Assembly: GCA_949283125.1 (NCBI GenBank)
Contig: CASDRK010000001.1
Coordinates: forward strand, 1 to 64,000
Origin: an uncultured Clostridia bacterium
Lineage (GTDB): Bacteria; Bacillota; Clostridia; Christensenellales; Borkfalkiaceae
DNA length: 64,000 nt
Reading direction: 5' to 3'
The notes beneath the pieces were generated by a model. It did not search any database and was not told where the DNA came from. It saw only the letters and a program-made list of their open reading frames with translations. The position numbers and the translations under genes are program-made. Below, piece by piece: positions 35,593 through 45,722 of this stretch. Positions within the stretch are counted from its first letter, which is position 1. Each line of letters begins with the position of its first letter.

Positions 35593-35864
35593 TTGACAGG
35601 GGCGGGGGATTATAATATAATAGTCGAGCGTGTTGAAAGACGTGCGTATAGGGATGAGGCGTAAAGTTACTTCAAATTCCCCTTGAAGCTGCGGGGAAAA
35701 GATAATTTACGCTGACAACTGTAGGGGCTCTGACCCCTGCGACTAACCGTGGCTTTACTTCGTTGCGCCATTAAATTGGCGTTTTTTGATGTTAAAAGCG
35801 CGATACACACGGATAAGTTGACGCGACACAATGAAAATTTTGTTAGTATAAAAAGGAGTAAACA
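35593..35864 (+). promoter_or_regulatory. S10 operon promoter and structured leader
   Basis: A perfect promoter (TTGACA 35593-35598, 17 bases, TATAAT 35616-35621) starts a leader of about 240 bases. Hairpins: TTCCCC 35677-35682 with GGGGAA 35693-35698; GTAGGGG 35721-35727 with CCCCTGC 35734-35740; and CGCCA 35766-35770 with TGGCG 35777-35781 followed by T6 (35782-35787). The last resembles a weak terminator, so the leader may control readthrough into rpsJ. AAAGGAG sits before rpsJ. Confidence 0.7.
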
Positions 35865-36164
35865 ATGGCAGGACAGAAAATCAGGATCAAACTCGTAGCT
35901 TACGACCATGAGCTCGTAGACCTCGCGGCGTCGAGGATAGTTGAGACCATGAAGAAGAGCGGCGCAAAAATTTCGGGGCCCATTCCCCTTCCCACCGAGC
36001 GCGAGGTGGTAACCATCTTGCGTTGCCCCCACAAGTACAAGGACAGCCGCGAACAGTTCGAGCAGCGCACCTATAAGAGGATAATCGATATCTACACCCC
36101 CAACGCCAAGCTTCTGGACACCGTACATCTTCCCGCGGGCGTAGACATCAAAATAAAGCTTTAA
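35865..36164 (+). CDS. rpsJ: Ribosomal protein S10
   Basis: 99 residues, normal length; 30S head protein that also acts as NusE in antitermination. The start [18 protein letters not shown] and the loop region [35 protein letters not shown] are diagnostic. First gene of the S10-spc-alpha cluster; an unusually long gap of 276 bases separates it from rplC. Confidence 0.98.
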   Translation: MAGQKIRIKLVAYDHELVDLAASRIVETMKKSGAKISGPIPLPTEREVVTILRCPHKYKDSREQFEQRTYKRIIDIYTPNAKLLDTVHLPAGVDIKIKL

Positions 36165-36440
36165 AAGGTAATCGACCACGATACTCTACGGCGCCGTGCC
36201 GACGGCGTATAGGGGACGAAGCGTGCAACCGCGCCGCGGTTGCGCCCCAGTCTTCCCGGCCGGTATCCCTCGTTGCCGCGCGCAGAGCGCGGCGGGCAGA
36301 CACTATTTATAATATATTGTTTGCGCGTGCGGGAGATGTGGCTTGGGCGGAGCGGGGCGGACGCGGCGATCCCCCAACGTCGGCGCTACGCGGCGGACGC
36401 GGTATCAACGGTAAAAATAAATCGGAGGATCTTTAACATT

Positions 36441-37070
36441 ATGATTAAAGCAATCATCGGCCGTAAGGCGGGCATGACCCAGATATTTACGGCAGACGGC
36501 AAGGTCATTCCCGTGACCGTCATCGAGGCAGGCCCCTGCCCCGTCGTCCAGATCAAAACTGTGGAAAAGGACGGCTACTCCGCCCTCAAGCTCGGTTTTG
36601 ACAAGACGAACGAAAAGGCTCTCACCAAGCCCCAGCTCGGCCAGTTCAAAAAGGCCGGCGTGGAGCCCTGCAAAGTGCTCAAGGAATTCAGGCTCGACGA
36701 CCTGTCCGCATACGCCGTCGGCGGCGAGATAAAGGCCGACGTGTTTGCGGCGGGCGACAGGGTTGACGTGCACGGCGTCACCAAGGGCCACGGCTACAGC
36801 GGCGTAATCAAGAGATGGAATCAGCACCGCCTGAAGGAAACGCACGGCGTCGGCCCCGTACACAGGGAGCCCGGCTCCATGGGCGCCAACAGCTCGCCTT
36901 CGAGGGTCTTCAAAAACAAGCGTCTCGCCGGTCAGTACGGCCACGAAAACGTCACCATCCAGAACCTTGAGATCGTCAGGGTGGACGTTGAAAGAAACTG
37001 CATACTCATCAAGGGCTCCGTTCCCGGACCCGACGGCAGCGTCGTTACCATCAACGACACCGTTAAATAA
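36441..37070 (+). CDS. rplC: Ribosomal protein L3
   Basis: 209 residues. It begins [33 protein letters not shown] and has the core loop [33 protein letters not shown] reaching the peptidyl transferase centre. The start at 36441 follows CGGAGGA; longer in-frame sequence upstream is GC-rich spacer. Confidence 0.98.
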   Translation: MIKAIIGRKAGMTQIFTADGKVIPVTVIEAGPCPVVQIKTVEKDGYSALKLGFDKTNEKALTKPQLGQFKKAGVEPCKVLKEFRLDDLSAYAVGGEIKADVFAAGDRVDVHGVTKGHGYSGVIKRWNQHRLKETHGVGPVHREPGSMGANSSPSRVFKNKRLAGQYGHENVTIQNLEIVRVDVERNCILIKGSVPGPDGSVVTINDTVK

Positions 37071-37083
37071 GGAGGACTGACAA

Positions 37084-37710
37084 ATGCCCAGCATTAAAGT
37101 ATATAAAATGGACGGCACCGAAGCGGGCTCCATGGAGCTCTCCGAAAAGGTTTTCGGCGCCGAATACAGAGAGGAACTCATTCATCAGGCGGTAGTAACC
37201 CGCCTTGCCAACGAAAGACAGGGCACCAAGTCCACCCTCACCCGCACGGAAGTAAGGGGCGGCGGACGCAAGCCCTGGAGGCAGAAGGGCACGGGCAATG
37301 CCCGTCAGGGCTCCATCCGCGCACCCCAGTGGACGAAGGGCGGCGTGGTGTTCGCACCCAAGAGCAGGGATTTTTCAAAGGCCATGAACAAGAAGGCCAA
37401 GGCTGCCGCGCTCGTCTCCGCGCTCTCCAAAAAGGTGGCCGACGGCGAACTGGTTGTCATCGACAAGCTTGCCGTAAAGGAAGGCAAGACCAAGGAGATG
37501 GCCGCGTTCAAAAAGGCCCTCGGTCTCGACAAGACGGCCGTTGTGGTAATGGATAGCGCCGACGAAAAGGTCATCCTCGCCGCAAGAAATCTCGAAAAGC
37601 TCACCACCCTGCCCGTAGAGCAGATCTCCACTTACGAGGTGGTGGCAAACGCAAAGGTCGTTTTAACTCAGGCGGCCGTCAAGAAGATAGAGGAGGCTTA
37701 CGGAGAATAA
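37084..37710 (+). CDS. rplD: Ribosomal protein L4
   Basis: 208 residues. The extended loop [34 protein letters not shown] lines the exit tunnel. In E. coli L4 represses its own operon; whether it does so here through the S10 leader is unknown. The stop and the rplW start share a base (TAATG). Confidence 0.98.
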   Translation: MPSIKVYKMDGTEAGSMELSEKVFGAEYREELIHQAVVTRLANERQGTKSTLTRTEVRGGGRKPWRQKGTGNARQGSIRAPQWTKGGVVFAPKSRDFSKAMNKKAKAAALVSALSKKVADGELVVIDKLAVKEGKTKEMAAFKKALGLDKTAVVVMDSADEKVILAARNLEKLTTLPVEQISTYEVVANAKVVLTQAAVKKIEEAYGE

Positions 37711-38000
37711 TGTTAGCTCAGGACATAATCATAAGACCCCTTCTCACCGAAAAGGGATACGACGGCATAGCCGATAAAAAGTACACCTTCATCGTGGCGA
37801 AGTCGGCCAACAAGACGCAGATAAAGGACGCCGTCGAAAAGCTGTTCAAGGTGGACGTGGAGAGCGTCAACACCGTGAACTGCAAGGGCAAAAAGAAGAG
37901 GATGGGCCGCTACGAAGGCTACACCTCCGACTACAAGAAAGCTATCGTTCAGCTCAAGGCTGATTCCAAGACGATCGAGTTCTTCGATTCGTTATCCTGA
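37710..38000 (+). CDS. rplW: Ribosomal protein L23
   Basis: 96 residues, normal length. [11 protein letters not shown] at the start and [29 protein letters not shown] later are typical. It sits at the exit-tunnel rim, where it contacts trigger factor and SRP. Confidence 0.97.
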   Translation: MLAQDIIIRPLLTEKGYDGIADKKYTFIVAKSANKTQIKDAVEKLFKVDVESVNTVNCKGKKKRMGRYEGYTSDYKKAIVQLKADSKTIEFFDSLS

Positions 38001-38015
38001 CAGGAGGTTTGAAAA

Positions 38016-38843
38016 ATGGCAATCAAGAGATATAAACCGACGTCCCCTTCCCGCCGTTTCATGACGGTCTCGGCCTATACCGAGCTGACCGGGGATAAGC
38101 CCGAAAGAAGCCTTCTTCACGATAAGAGAAAGACGGGCGGCAGAAACAACACGGGCAGGATAACCGTGCGCCACATCGGCGGCGGCAACCGCGTAAAATA
38201 CAGAATAATAGATTTCAAGCGCAACAAGGACGGCATACCCGCAACGGTCAAGTCCATACAGTACGACCCCAACAGGTCGGCCAACATAGCGCTTCTGGCC
38301 TATGCCGACGGCGAAAAGAGGTACATCCTCGCGCCCGTCGGGCTCAATGTGGGCGACAAGGTCGTCTCCGGCCCCACGGCCGACATCAAGGCCGGCAACA
38401 GTCTCGCCCTTGCCGACATCCCCGTAGGTACCGTCGTGCACGCGATCGAGCTCAAGCCCGGCCGCGGCGCGCAGATAGCCAGGGCGGCCGGCATCTCCGC
38501 GCAGATAATGGCAAAGGAAGGCGCTTACGCCACCTTGAAGATGCCCTCCGGCGAAATGAGGCTGGTATCCGTAAAGTGCAGGGCCACCGTAGGTCAGGTG
38601 GGCAATCTCGAACATGAGATAGTTCACCTCGGCAAGGCCGGCAAAACGCGCTACCTCGGCGTAAGGCCGACGGTCCGCGGCTCGGTAATGAACCCCAACG
38701 ACCACCCTCACGGCGGCGGCGAAGGCAAGTCTCCCGTAGGCCACGCAGGCCCTATGACCCCTTGGGGCAAGCCCGCGCTCGGCTACAAGACGAGAAAGAA
38801 GAAGAACACCTCTTCCAAGTACATCTTGAAGAGGATCAACTAA
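38016..38843 (+). CDS. rplB: Ribosomal protein L2
   Basis: 275 residues. It begins [17 protein letters not shown], and the conserved C-terminal histidine region is [17 protein letters not shown]. It is a 23S rRNA-binding protein needed for subunit joining and peptidyl transfer. Confidence 0.98.
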   Translation: MAIKRYKPTSPSRRFMTVSAYTELTGDKPERSLLHDKRKTGGRNNTGRITVRHIGGGNRVKYRIIDFKRNKDGIPATVKSIQYDPNRSANIALLAYADGEKRYILAPVGLNVGDKVVSGPTADIKAGNSLALADIPVGTVVHAIELKPGRGAQIARAAGISAQIMAKEGAYATLKMPSGEMRLVSVKCRATVGQVGNLEHEIVHLGKAGKTRYLGVRPTVRGSVMNPNDHPHGGGEGKSPVGHAGPMTPWGKPALGYKTRKKKNTSSKYILKRIN

Positions 38844-38860
38844 CAGGCGGAGGATAGAAA

Positions 38861-39133
38861 ATGTCAAGAAGCGTTAAGAAAGGGCCTTATTACGAAGAAA
38901 GGCTTATGTCGAGAATAGAAGCTATGAACGCCGCGGGCGAAAAGAAGGTGGTAAAGACCTGGTCGCGCGCAACGACTATCTTCCCCCAGTTCGTAGGTCA
39001 CACCATAGCCGTGTACGACGGCCGCAAGCACGTGCCCGTGTATATCACCGAAGACATGGTAGGCTGCAAGCTCGGCGAGTTTGCTCCCACCAGAACGTTC
39101 AAGGGCCACGCGGCCAAGACCGTCAAGAAGTAA
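38861..39133 (+). CDS. rpsS: Ribosomal protein S19
   Basis: 90 residues. [18 protein letters not shown] at the start and [30 protein letters not shown] in the middle are diagnostic. It forms a head complex with S13. Confidence 0.98.
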   Translation: MSRSVKKGPYYEERLMSRIEAMNAAGEKKVVKTWSRATTIFPQFVGHTIAVYDGRKHVPVYITEDMVGCKLGEFAPTRTFKGHAAKTVKK

Positions 39134-39145
39134 GGAGATAAGAAA

Positions 39146-39535
39146 ATGGCAAGCAATATGAAGAAAAAGACGGAAAAGATTGCCGCCACCAAGGATAAGC
39201 GTCCTTACGCAACGGCAAAATATATCAGAATCTCGCCCTACAAGGTAAGAACCGTGCTTGCTCTCATCAGGGGCAAGAGCGTCGAAGACGCGGCCGCAAT
39301 ACTTGCATACTGCAACAAGGGCGGCAGCGAGGAAGTGAGAAAGGTGCTGCTCTCCGCGGCGGCCAATGCCGAGCATAACTTCGGCATGGACAGGTCGGAT
39401 CTCTACGTGGCCGAAACGTTTGCCGACGGCGGCCCCCACCTCAAGAGGATGCAGCCCGTGTCCAAGGGTCGCGGCCACGCGATACTCAAAAGGACCAGCC
39501 ACATCACGGTAATACTCGACGCTAAGGAAATTTAA
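39146..39535 (+). CDS. rplV: Ribosomal protein L22
   Basis: 129 residues, with a basic N-terminal extension (KKKTEKIAATKDKRP) before the normal start of the fold (AKYIRISPYKVRTVLALIRGKSV). The tunnel hairpin region is RMQPVSKGRGHAILKRTSHITVIL. Confidence 0.97.
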   Translation: MASNMKKKTEKIAATKDKRPYATAKYIRISPYKVRTVLALIRGKSVEDAAAILAYCNKGGSEEVRKVLLSAAANAEHNFGMDRSDLYVAETFADGGPHLKRMQPVSKGRGHAILKRTSHITVILDAKEI

Positions 39536-39550
39536 AGGAGAAGTCAACAA

Positions 39551-40222
39551 ATGGGACAGAAAGTTAATCCTCACGGTTTAAGAGTAGGCGTAATCGCACC
39601 CTGGAGCACGCAGTGGTATGCCGACAAAAAGGATTTCGGCAAACAGCTCAAGGAAGATAACGTCATAAGGGGCTTCATCAAGCAGAAGTATTACGACGCG
39701 GCCATCTCCAAGATATTCATCGTAAGGGCGGCCAACAAGATAGAAGTGACCATCTACACCGGCCGTCCCGGCGTGCTCATCGGCAAGGCCGGCTCGGAGA
39801 TAGAAGTCATCAAAAAGGGTCTTGCAAAGCTCACCGGCGGCAAGATCATAATAATCAACGTCAAGAAGATCGACAAGATCGATCAGGACGCGCAGCTCGT
39901 TGCGGAGGCCGTGGCCGCCCAGCTCGAAAAGCGCGTATCGTACAGAAGGGCCATCAAGCAGCAGCTGTCCAAGGTATCCAAGTCCGGCGTAAAGGGCGTA
40001 AAGATAACCGTCAGCGGCCGTCTCGACGGCAGGGAGATTGCCGGCAGCGAAAGCTATCACGACGGCTCCATTCCCCTTCAGACGATAAGGGCTGACATAG
40101 ATTACGGCTTTGCGGAAGCCCACACCACTTTCGGCGTGCTCGGCGTAAAGTGCTGGATATACAAGGGCGAAGTGCTTTCGGGCTCCAGAAAGCTGATAAT
40201 TTCGGACGGAGGCGAAGAGTAA
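39551..40222 (+). CDS. rpsC: Ribosomal protein S3
   Basis: 223 residues. It begins [15 protein letters not shown]. The KH domain carries [21 protein letters not shown], and the C-terminal domain has [22 protein letters not shown]. It is part of the mRNA entry channel. Confidence 0.98.
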   Translation: MGQKVNPHGLRVGVIAPWSTQWYADKKDFGKQLKEDNVIRGFIKQKYYDAAISKIFIVRAANKIEVTIYTGRPGVLIGKAGSEIEVIKKGLAKLTGGKIIIINVKKIDKIDQDAQLVAEAVAAQLEKRVSYRRAIKQQLSKVSKSGVKGVKITVSGRLDGREIAGSESYHDGSIPLQTIRADIDYGFAEAHTTFGVLGVKCWIYKGEVLSGSRKLIISDGGEE

Positions 40223-40223
40223 A

Positions 40224-40655
40224 ATGTTAATTCCCAAGAGAGTAAAAAGAAGAATGCAGCACCGCGGCAGGATCCGCGGTCGCGCGCACAAGGGCAATAA
40301 GATCGCCTACGGCGAATACGGTCTCGTCGCCGAAGAGGGCGGCAGGATCACTTCCAACCAGATAGAAGCCGCCCGTATCGCAATGACAAGGTTCATCAAG
40401 CGCGGCGGACAGGTATGGATAGACATATTCCCCCACAAACCCATCACCAAGCACCCCGCCGAATCCCGTATGGGCTCGGGCAAAGGCTCGGTAGAGTACT
40501 GGGTAGCCATCGTCAAGCCGGACAGAGTGATGTTCGAAATGGCGGGCGTCAGCGAGGACGTCGCGCGCGAGGCAATGCGTCTTGCCGCGCACAAGCTGCC
40601 CGTAAAGTGCAAATTTATCAAGAAAGAAGAAGGCGGTGAGTCTAATGAAGGCTAA
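40224..40655 (+). CDS. rplP: Ribosomal protein L16
   Basis: 143 residues. It begins [25 protein letters not shown] and has [27 protein letters not shown]. It helps place tRNA in the A site. The 3' end overlaps rpmC. Confidence 0.98.
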   Translation: MLIPKRVKRRMQHRGRIRGRAHKGNKIAYGEYGLVAEEGGRITSNQIEAARIAMTRFIKRGGQVWIDIFPHKPITKHPAESRMGSGKGSVEYWVAIVKPDRVMFEMAGVSEDVAREAMRLAAHKLPVKCKFIKKEEGGESNEG

Positions 40656-40839
40656 GGAACTTGTTAACTTAAGCGATGCGGAGCTCGCGGCAAGGCTCGA
40701 CGAGCTCAAGACCGAGCTTTTCAATTTGCGTTTCCGCCATGCCGGCGGTCAGCTTGACAACCCCATGCGCATCCACCTCGTAAAAAAGGACATCGCAAGG
40801 GTGAACACCGTCATACGCGCAAGGCAGTTGAATGGTTAA
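40645..40839 (+). CDS. rpmC: Ribosomal protein L29
   Basis: 64 residues; a helical hairpin at the tunnel exit ([36 protein letters not shown]). The ATG at 40645 gives the usual N-terminus MKAKEL; a GTG at 40636 would add three residues and cannot be excluded. Either start overlaps rplP. Confidence 0.95.
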   Translation: MKAKELVNLSDAELAARLDELKTELFNLRFRHAGGQLDNPMRIHLVKKDIARVNTVIRARQLNG

Positions 40840-40849
40840 GGAGAAAGGT

Positions 40850-41107
40850 ATGGAAAGAACTACACTCAGAAAGGAAAGAGTCGGTCTCGTAGTCTCCGAT
40901 AAGATGGATAAGACCGTAGTGGTAGCTATCACCGAAAAGAGCAAGCATCCCCTCTACAAAAAGACTATAACCAGAACCACCAAGTTCAAGGCGCACGACG
41001 AAAACAACGATTGCGGCGTGGGCGACAAGGTCAGGATAGTCGAAACGCGCAAACTCTCCAAGGACAAGAACTGGAGGGTGGCGGAAATAATAGAAAAGGC
41101 AAAATAA
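40850..41107 (+). CDS. rpsQ: Ribosomal protein S17
   Basis: 85 residues, OB fold. [23 protein letters not shown] and [23 protein letters not shown] are typical. AAGGAGAAAGG directly precedes the ATG at 40850; an in-frame ATG at 40832 would start inside rpmC. A 264-base spacer with no gene separates it from rplN. Confidence 0.97.
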   Translation: MERTTLRKERVGLVVSDKMDKTVVVAITEKSKHPLYKKTITRTTKFKAHDENNDCGVGDKVRIVETRKLSKDKNWRVAEIIEKAK

Positions 41108-41371
41108 TTTTGCAAAAATCCGGCATGGCCGGCCGTGTCTGTGCCGCATGTGTGCGCAAACTCCCTTTTTCAGGCGCATATGTGCAGGGCAGGCGAGCCG
41201 CAAGGGCGGCAGAGGCCCGGCCCGCTGCGCGGGAATCCGGCGCCGGGAACGGCGGCGCGGAGACAGTGACGAACGCGGACTCCCCGCATTGCGGGCGGCG
41301 CGTGCGTCATTCTCTGCCGCTTGGCTCCCGACCGGAAAACAGAGTTGTAAGTGACATAAAAGGAGATTTAT

Positions 41372-41740
41372 ATGATACAACCTCAGACGAGGCTCAAGGC
41401 CGCGGACAACAGCGGCGCAAAAGAGCTTATGTGCATAAAGGTGCTGGGCGGCTCGTTCAGAAAGACGGGCAACATCGGCGACATCATCGTCTGCTCCGTA
41501 AAGACGGCCACCCCCGGCGGCGCCGTCAAGAAGGGCGACGTTGTAAAGGCGGTAATAGTAAGGACCACCAAGGGCGTTCTGCGCAACGACGGCACATATA
41601 TCCGTTTCGACGACAACGCCGCCGTAATACTCGGCAACAATCAGGAACCCCGCGGCACGCGTATCTTTGGCCCGATAGCCAGGGAACTGCGCGAAAAGAA
41701 CTACATGAAGATCATCTCCCTCGCACCCGAGGTTCTTTAA
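41372..41740 (+). CDS. rplN: Ribosomal protein L14
   Basis: 122 residues, the standard length. It begins [27 protein letters not shown] and ends [15 protein letters not shown]. It lies at the subunit interface. AAAGGAG lies upstream. Confidence 0.98.
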   Translation: MIQPQTRLKAADNSGAKELMCIKVLGGSFRKTGNIGDIIVCSVKTATPGGAVKKGDVVKAVIVRTTKGVLRNDGTYIRFDDNAAVILGNNQEPRGTRIFGPIARELREKNYMKIISLAPEVL

Positions 41741-41756
41741 TTAAAGGAGAAGAGCT

Positions 41757-42179
41757 ATGAACGTAAAATTGAATGATAATGTATTGGTTATCACCGGCAA
41801 GGACGCGGGCAAGCAGGGCAAGGTAATCGCCACTTCTCCCAAGAACGGCAAGGTGGTCGTCGAAGGCGTCAACGTCCAGAAGAAGGCCAAGAAAGCGAGA
41901 AGGGCCAACGAGCAGTCGCAGATAATCGAAAAGGAAGGCCCCATCGACGTGTCCAACGTAATGGTGGTGTGCGACGCGTGCGGCAAGCCCGTAAGAGTAA
42001 AATACAGCGTGGAAGGCGGCAAGAAGACAAGGGTCTGCCCCAAGTGCGGCGCCGTGCTCGACAAGGCATATGCCGGAAAGAAGAGCGCAAAGGCCGCGGA
42101 AACCAAGGAAGCCCCCAAAAAGCGTACCCGCAAGCGCGCCGCCAAGAAGGCGGAAGAAGCCGAGGGCTCGGCCGAATAA
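41757..42179 (+). CDS. rplX: Ribosomal protein L24 with a basic C-terminal tail
   Basis: 140 residues, longer than the usual 100-110. The KOW region is DNVLVITGKDAGKQGKVIATSPKNGKVVVEGVN; a zinc-ribbon-like CDACGKP...CPKCGAVLDK follows, and the tail is Lys/Arg/Ala-rich (APKKRTRKRAAKKAEEAEGSAE). It initiates 50S assembly. Confidence 0.96.
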   Translation: MNVKLNDNVLVITGKDAGKQGKVIATSPKNGKVVVEGVNVQKKAKKARRANEQSQIIEKEGPIDVSNVMVVCDACGKPVRVKYSVEGGKKTRVCPKCGAVLDKAYAGKKSAKAAETKEAPKKRTRKRAAKKAEEAEGSAE

Positions 42180-42196
42180 GGAGGATGGCATAGATT

Positions 42197-42754
42197 ATGG
42201 CAAAAAAGGAATACGCAAGCAGGGTGGCTCAGCAGTACGCTGAAGAAGTAGTGCCCGCCCTCGTAAAGAAATTCGGCTACAAGAACCCCATGGAAGTTCC
42301 CAAGCTCGTAAAGATAGTCATCAACACGGGCCTCGGCGACATAAAGGACAACGCAAAGTCCATCCAGACCACTCTCAACGAGATCAAGCAGATAACCGGC
42401 CAGCAGCCCATACTCACCAAGGCCAAGAAGTCGGTTGCCAACTTCAAGGTGCGCGAGGGCATGTCCGTCGGCATCAAGGTCACGCTGAGAAACAAAATGA
42501 TGTACGATTTCTACGATAAATTCGTATCCATCGCTCTGCCCCGCGTGCGCGACTTCCGCGGCGTCCCCGCAGACAGCTTCGACGGCAAGGGCAATTACAA
42601 CATGGGCATCAAGGAACAGCTCATCTTCCCCGAGATCCAGTACGATCAGGTGGAAAAGATCCGCGGCATGGATATATGCTTCGTAACGACGGCCAAGACC
42701 GACGAGGAAGCGAGAGAGCTTTTAAGGGCAATGGGTATGCCCTTCAAAAAGTAA
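42197..42754 (+). CDS. rplE: Ribosomal protein L5
   Basis: 185 residues. [51 protein letters not shown] and a C-terminal [26 protein letters not shown] are diagnostic. It binds 5S rRNA. Confidence 0.98.
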   Translation: MAKKEYASRVAQQYAEEVVPALVKKFGYKNPMEVPKLVKIVINTGLGDIKDNAKSIQTTLNEIKQITGQQPILTKAKKSVANFKVREGMSVGIKVTLRNKMMYDFYDKFVSIALPRVRDFRGVPADSFDGKGNYNMGIKEQLIFPEIQYDQVEKIRGMDICFVTTAKTDEEARELLRAMGMPFKK

Positions 42755-42769
42755 GGAGAAAGCAAAAGT

Positions 42770-42955
42770 ATGGCAAAGAAGTCAATGATAAACAAGCAGC
42801 AAAGACCTGCAAAGTACTCCACAAGGGCATATACAAGATGCTCTATCTGCGGCAGACCTCATGCAGTGCTCCGCAAGTACGGAGTATGCCGTATCTGTTT
42901 CAGGAACCTTGCTTACAAGGGTGAAATACCCGGCGTAAAGAAATCGAGCTGGTAA
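42770..42955 (+). CDS. rpsZ: Ribosomal protein S14, zinc type
   Basis: 61 residues. Four zinc cysteines appear as [20 protein letters not shown]. This short zinc form is usual in Firmicutes; the zinc-free form would be about 90-100 residues. Confidence 0.97.
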   Translation: MAKKSMINKQQRPAKYSTRAYTRCSICGRPHAVLRKYGVCRICFRNLAYKGEIPGVKKSSW

Positions 42956-42973
42956 GAAAGGAGGACTCAAAAA

Positions 42974-43366
42974 ATGACAGATCCCATAGCAGATATGCTC
43001 ACGCGCATAAGGAACGCGCTCATGGTAAATAAGGAAGTCGTCGAAGTGCCTTCTTCCAAGATGAAAAAGGCCATCGCCGACATAATGCTCGCCGAAGGTT
43101 ACGTCTCCGACGTCAAGCTCGTGGAAGACGGACTTTCCGGCAAACTGGTCATCACGCTCAAGTACGCCGGCAAAAGGCAGCCCGTCATCAACGGACTGCA
43201 GAGGATATCCAAGCCCGGTCTCCGCACCTATGCGGGCGTTGAAAACATGCCCAAGGTAATGGACGGTCTGGGAGTGGCCATTCTCTCCACCAACAAGGGC
43301 GTAATGACCGATAAGCAGGCAAAGGCCGCCAACGTCGGCGGCGAAGTGCTCTGCTACATCTGGTAA
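42974..43366 (+). CDS. rpsH: Ribosomal protein S8
   Basis: 130 residues. It begins [21 protein letters not shown] and ends [18 protein letters not shown]. It binds the central domain of 16S rRNA. Confidence 0.98.
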   Translation: MTDPIADMLTRIRNALMVNKEVVEVPSSKMKKAIADIMLAEGYVSDVKLVEDGLSGKLVITLKYAGKRQPVINGLQRISKPGLRTYAGVENMPKVMDGLGVAILSTNKGVMTDKQAKAANVGGEVLCYIW

Positions 43367-43383
43367 GAGGAGGTCAGCGCAAC

Positions 43384-43932
43384 ATGTCAAGAATAGGTAA
43401 ATTGCCCGTTCACCTGCCCGCAGGCGTAACGGTAACGTTCGAAAACGGCCTTCTCACCGTCAAGGGCGCAAAGGGCACCCTCACGCAGCAGGTCGTCGGC
43501 GACATCGACATCAGGGTCGAAGGCGCCGAAGCGCACGTGATAAAGAAGGTGGACACCAAGGAGCTTGAAGCCAAGCACGGTCTCTACCGCGCGCTTCTGC
43601 ACAACATGGTTGTGGGCGTAACGCAGGGCTACAGCAAGTCCTTAAAGGTCAACGGCGTCGGCTGGAAGGTCGCCAAGCAGGGCAACAAGGTGGTGCTCAA
43701 CGTAGGTTTCTCTCATCCCGTCGAGTTCCCCGAACCCGCGGGCGTTCAGCTCTCCTGCCCCAGCGCCAACGAGATAGTCGTGGCCGGCATCGACAAGACC
43801 CTCGTGGGTCAGACGGCCGCAAACATCAGGGGCATACGCGTTCCCGAACCCTATCACGGCTACGGCATTGCCTACAGCGACGAAGTCATCGAGCGCAAGG
43901 AAGGCAAAACGGGCGGCAAGGGCAAAAAATAA
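43384..43932 (+). CDS. rplF: Ribosomal protein L6
   Basis: 182 residues. SRIGKLPVHLPAGVTVTFENG at the start and GKTLVGQ-like plus RGIRVPEPYHGYGIAYSDEVIERKEGKTGGK at the end fit L6. A 178-base spacer follows before rplR. Confidence 0.98.
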   Translation: MSRIGKLPVHLPAGVTVTFENGLLTVKGAKGTLTQQVVGDIDIRVEGAEAHVIKKVDTKELEAKHGLYRALLHNMVVGVTQGYSKSLKVNGVGWKVAKQGNKVVLNVGFSHPVEFPEPAGVQLSCPSANEIVVAGIDKTLVGQTAANIRGIRVPEPYHGYGIAYSDEVIERKEGKTGGKGKK

Positions 43933-44110
43933 TTCAAGGGCAAGAAGTTTAATTTCGGACATGCGGCCCGCCGCGGCTTAAACGGCGTCCGCCCTTTCTC
44001 CTGAAGGGAGACGACGACCGTTGCCAAGTCCGAAGGATGACGCGCCGCGGGGCGCAGACCCCGCAATATTCGGCGCTCAACATTGCTCACATATAATTCA
44101 AGGAGACATC

Positions 44111-44479
44111 ATGATAAAGAAGATCGACAAAAACGAGGAAAGAAAGCGTCGCCACGAAAGAGTGCGCAAAAAGCTCTCCGGCACGGCGCAGACCCCCAGA
44201 TTCAACGTCTATCGCAGCCTCAACCACATATACGTTCAGGTCATCGACGACGTAAAAGGAGTAACCTTGTGTTCTGCTTCCACCATGGAAAAGGAGATTA
44301 AGGCGGAGATCAAGGACATGACCAAGACAGAAGCTGCCAAGGTCGTAGGCAAAAAGGCGGCCGAGCGCGCTGTAGCCGCCGGCATAAAGGAAGTCGTGTT
44401 CGACAGGGGCGGCTACCTCTATACCGGTCGCGTTCAGGCGGTCGCAGACGGCGCAAGGGAAGCCGGACTTAATTTCTAA
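44111..44479 (+). CDS. rplR: Ribosomal protein L18
   Basis: 122 residues. [41 protein letters not shown] and [24 protein letters not shown] are typical. It binds 5S rRNA with L5. The start at 44111 follows AAGGAGAC. Confidence 0.97.
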   Translation: MIKKIDKNEERKRRHERVRKKLSGTAQTPRFNVYRSLNHIYVQVIDDVKGVTLCSASTMEKEIKAEIKDMTKTEAAKVVGKKAAERAVAAGIKEVVFDRGGYLYTGRVQAVADGAREAGLNF

Positions 44480-44491
44480 GGAGCAAGGGTT

Positions 44492-45031
44492 ATGGAAGAA
44501 AGGAAAGAAAGAACTCAGAGAAGAGATTCAAGACCCAGAAGGAGAGATGAGGACGACGGCTTCATCAAAAAGCTCATTCAGGTAAACAGAGTCAGCAAGA
44601 CCGTAAAGGGCGGCCGCAACATGCGCTTTGCCGCGCTGGTGGTCGTAGGCGACGGCAAGGGCTCGGTAGGTTACGGCATGGGCAAGAGCAAGGAAGTGCC
44701 CGAAGCCATCGAAAAGGCAACGGCAATGGCCAAGCGCAACCTCATAAAGTGCAACCTCAAGGACACCTCCATTCCCCACACGGTAAAGGGCGTGTACGGC
44801 AGGGGCGCGGTTCTGATGATGCCCGCCGCACAAGGTACGGGCGTTATAGCCGGCGGTCCCGTCCGCGCGGTAATGGAAGCCGCGGGAGTAAAGGATATCC
44901 GCACCAAGTCGCACGGCACCAACAACCCCATCAACTGCGTAAAGGCGGCGGTGGCCGGCCTTGCAGCCCTCAAATCGCCCGAGGACGTGGCCGCGGCCCG
45001 CGGCAAGTCCGTAGAGGAAATTTTAGGCTAA
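44492..45031 (+). CDS. rpsE: Ribosomal protein S5
   Basis: 179 residues, with a basic low-complexity start ([20 protein letters not shown]). The double-stranded RNA-binding fold has [27 protein letters not shown], and the C-terminal half has [13 protein letters not shown]. Involved in decoding accuracy. Confidence 0.98.
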   Translation: MEERKERTQRRDSRPRRRDEDDGFIKKLIQVNRVSKTVKGGRNMRFAALVVVGDGKGSVGYGMGKSKEVPEAIEKATAMAKRNLIKCNLKDTSIPHTVKGVYGRGAVLMMPAAQGTGVIAGGPVRAVMEAAGVKDIRTKSHGTNNPINCVKAAVAGLAALKSPEDVAAARGKSVEEILG

Positions 45032-45044
45032 GCGGAGGATGACA

Positions 45045-45218
45045 ATGGTAAAGATCACGTTAATAAAGAGCGTATCCAACGAGAACAAGAGCATCAAGGC
45101 CACGGTGGCCGCGCTCGGTCTCAAAAAGATCCGCCAGTCAAAAGTTTTGGAAGAGACCCCCGCAAACATGGGTCAGATAGAGAAGGTAAAGTACCTCCTC
45201 AAGGTAGAACAGGCATAA
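45045..45218 (+). CDS. rpmD: Ribosomal protein L30
   Basis: 57 residues. It reads [20 protein letters not shown] and continues with the family pattern [30 protein letters not shown] lies just upstream. It sits between rpsE and rplO, as in most Bacillota. Confidence 0.96.
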   Translation: MVKITLIKSVSNENKSIKATVAALGLKKIRQSKVLEETPANMGQIEKVKYLLKVEQA

Positions 45219-45232
45219 GGAGAAGACAAGCA

Positions 45233-45682
45233 ATGAGAATAGATACACTTCAGCCCGCAGAGGGCGCTACCACTTCTCCCAAGAGATTAGGCAGAGGCAT
45301 AGGCTCCGGCAAGGGCAAAACGTCCGGCAAGGGCCACAAAGGTCAGTGGGCCCGTTCGGGCGGCGGCGTCCGTCCCGGCTTCGAAGGCGGCCAGATGCCC
45401 CTTCACAGAAGGATCCCCAAGAGGGGCTTCCACAACAAGTGGGCCACCAGTTACCTCATCATCAATCTTTCGCAGCTCTCGTCCGTTCCCGCCGGCACGG
45501 TTGTCGACTACGATTACGTTGTCGCCAACTCGCTCGCCAAAAACGTAAAGAACAACGGCGGTCTCAAGGTTCTGGGCGGCGGCGAAATAACCGTGGCGCT
45601 CACCGTAAAGGCAGCGGCCTTCTCGGCATCCGCAAAGCAAGCCATCGAAAAGGCCGGCGGCACTGCAGAGACAGTAAAGTAA
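45233..45682 (+). CDS. rplO: Ribosomal protein L15
   Basis: 149 residues. The glycine-rich N-terminal part has [21 protein letters not shown] and [19 protein letters not shown]. It is a late-assembly 50S protein. Confidence 0.98.
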   Translation: MRIDTLQPAEGATTSPKRLGRGIGSGKGKTSGKGHKGQWARSGGGVRPGFEGGQMPLHRRIPKRGFHNKWATSYLIINLSQLSSVPAGTVVDYDYVVANSLAKNVKNNGGLKVLGGGEITVALTVKAAAFSASAKQAIEKAGGTAETVK

Positions 45683-45722
45683 TCCAACTTTCAGGCGCAG
45701 TGCGCCGAAGGAGAGCAACCGC

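Noticed and set aside
41108..41371. A continuation of rpsQ or an extra ribosomal gene in the spacer before rplN
   Set aside because: The frames are Arg-rich without similarity to ribosomal proteins, and the rpsQ length is already normal.
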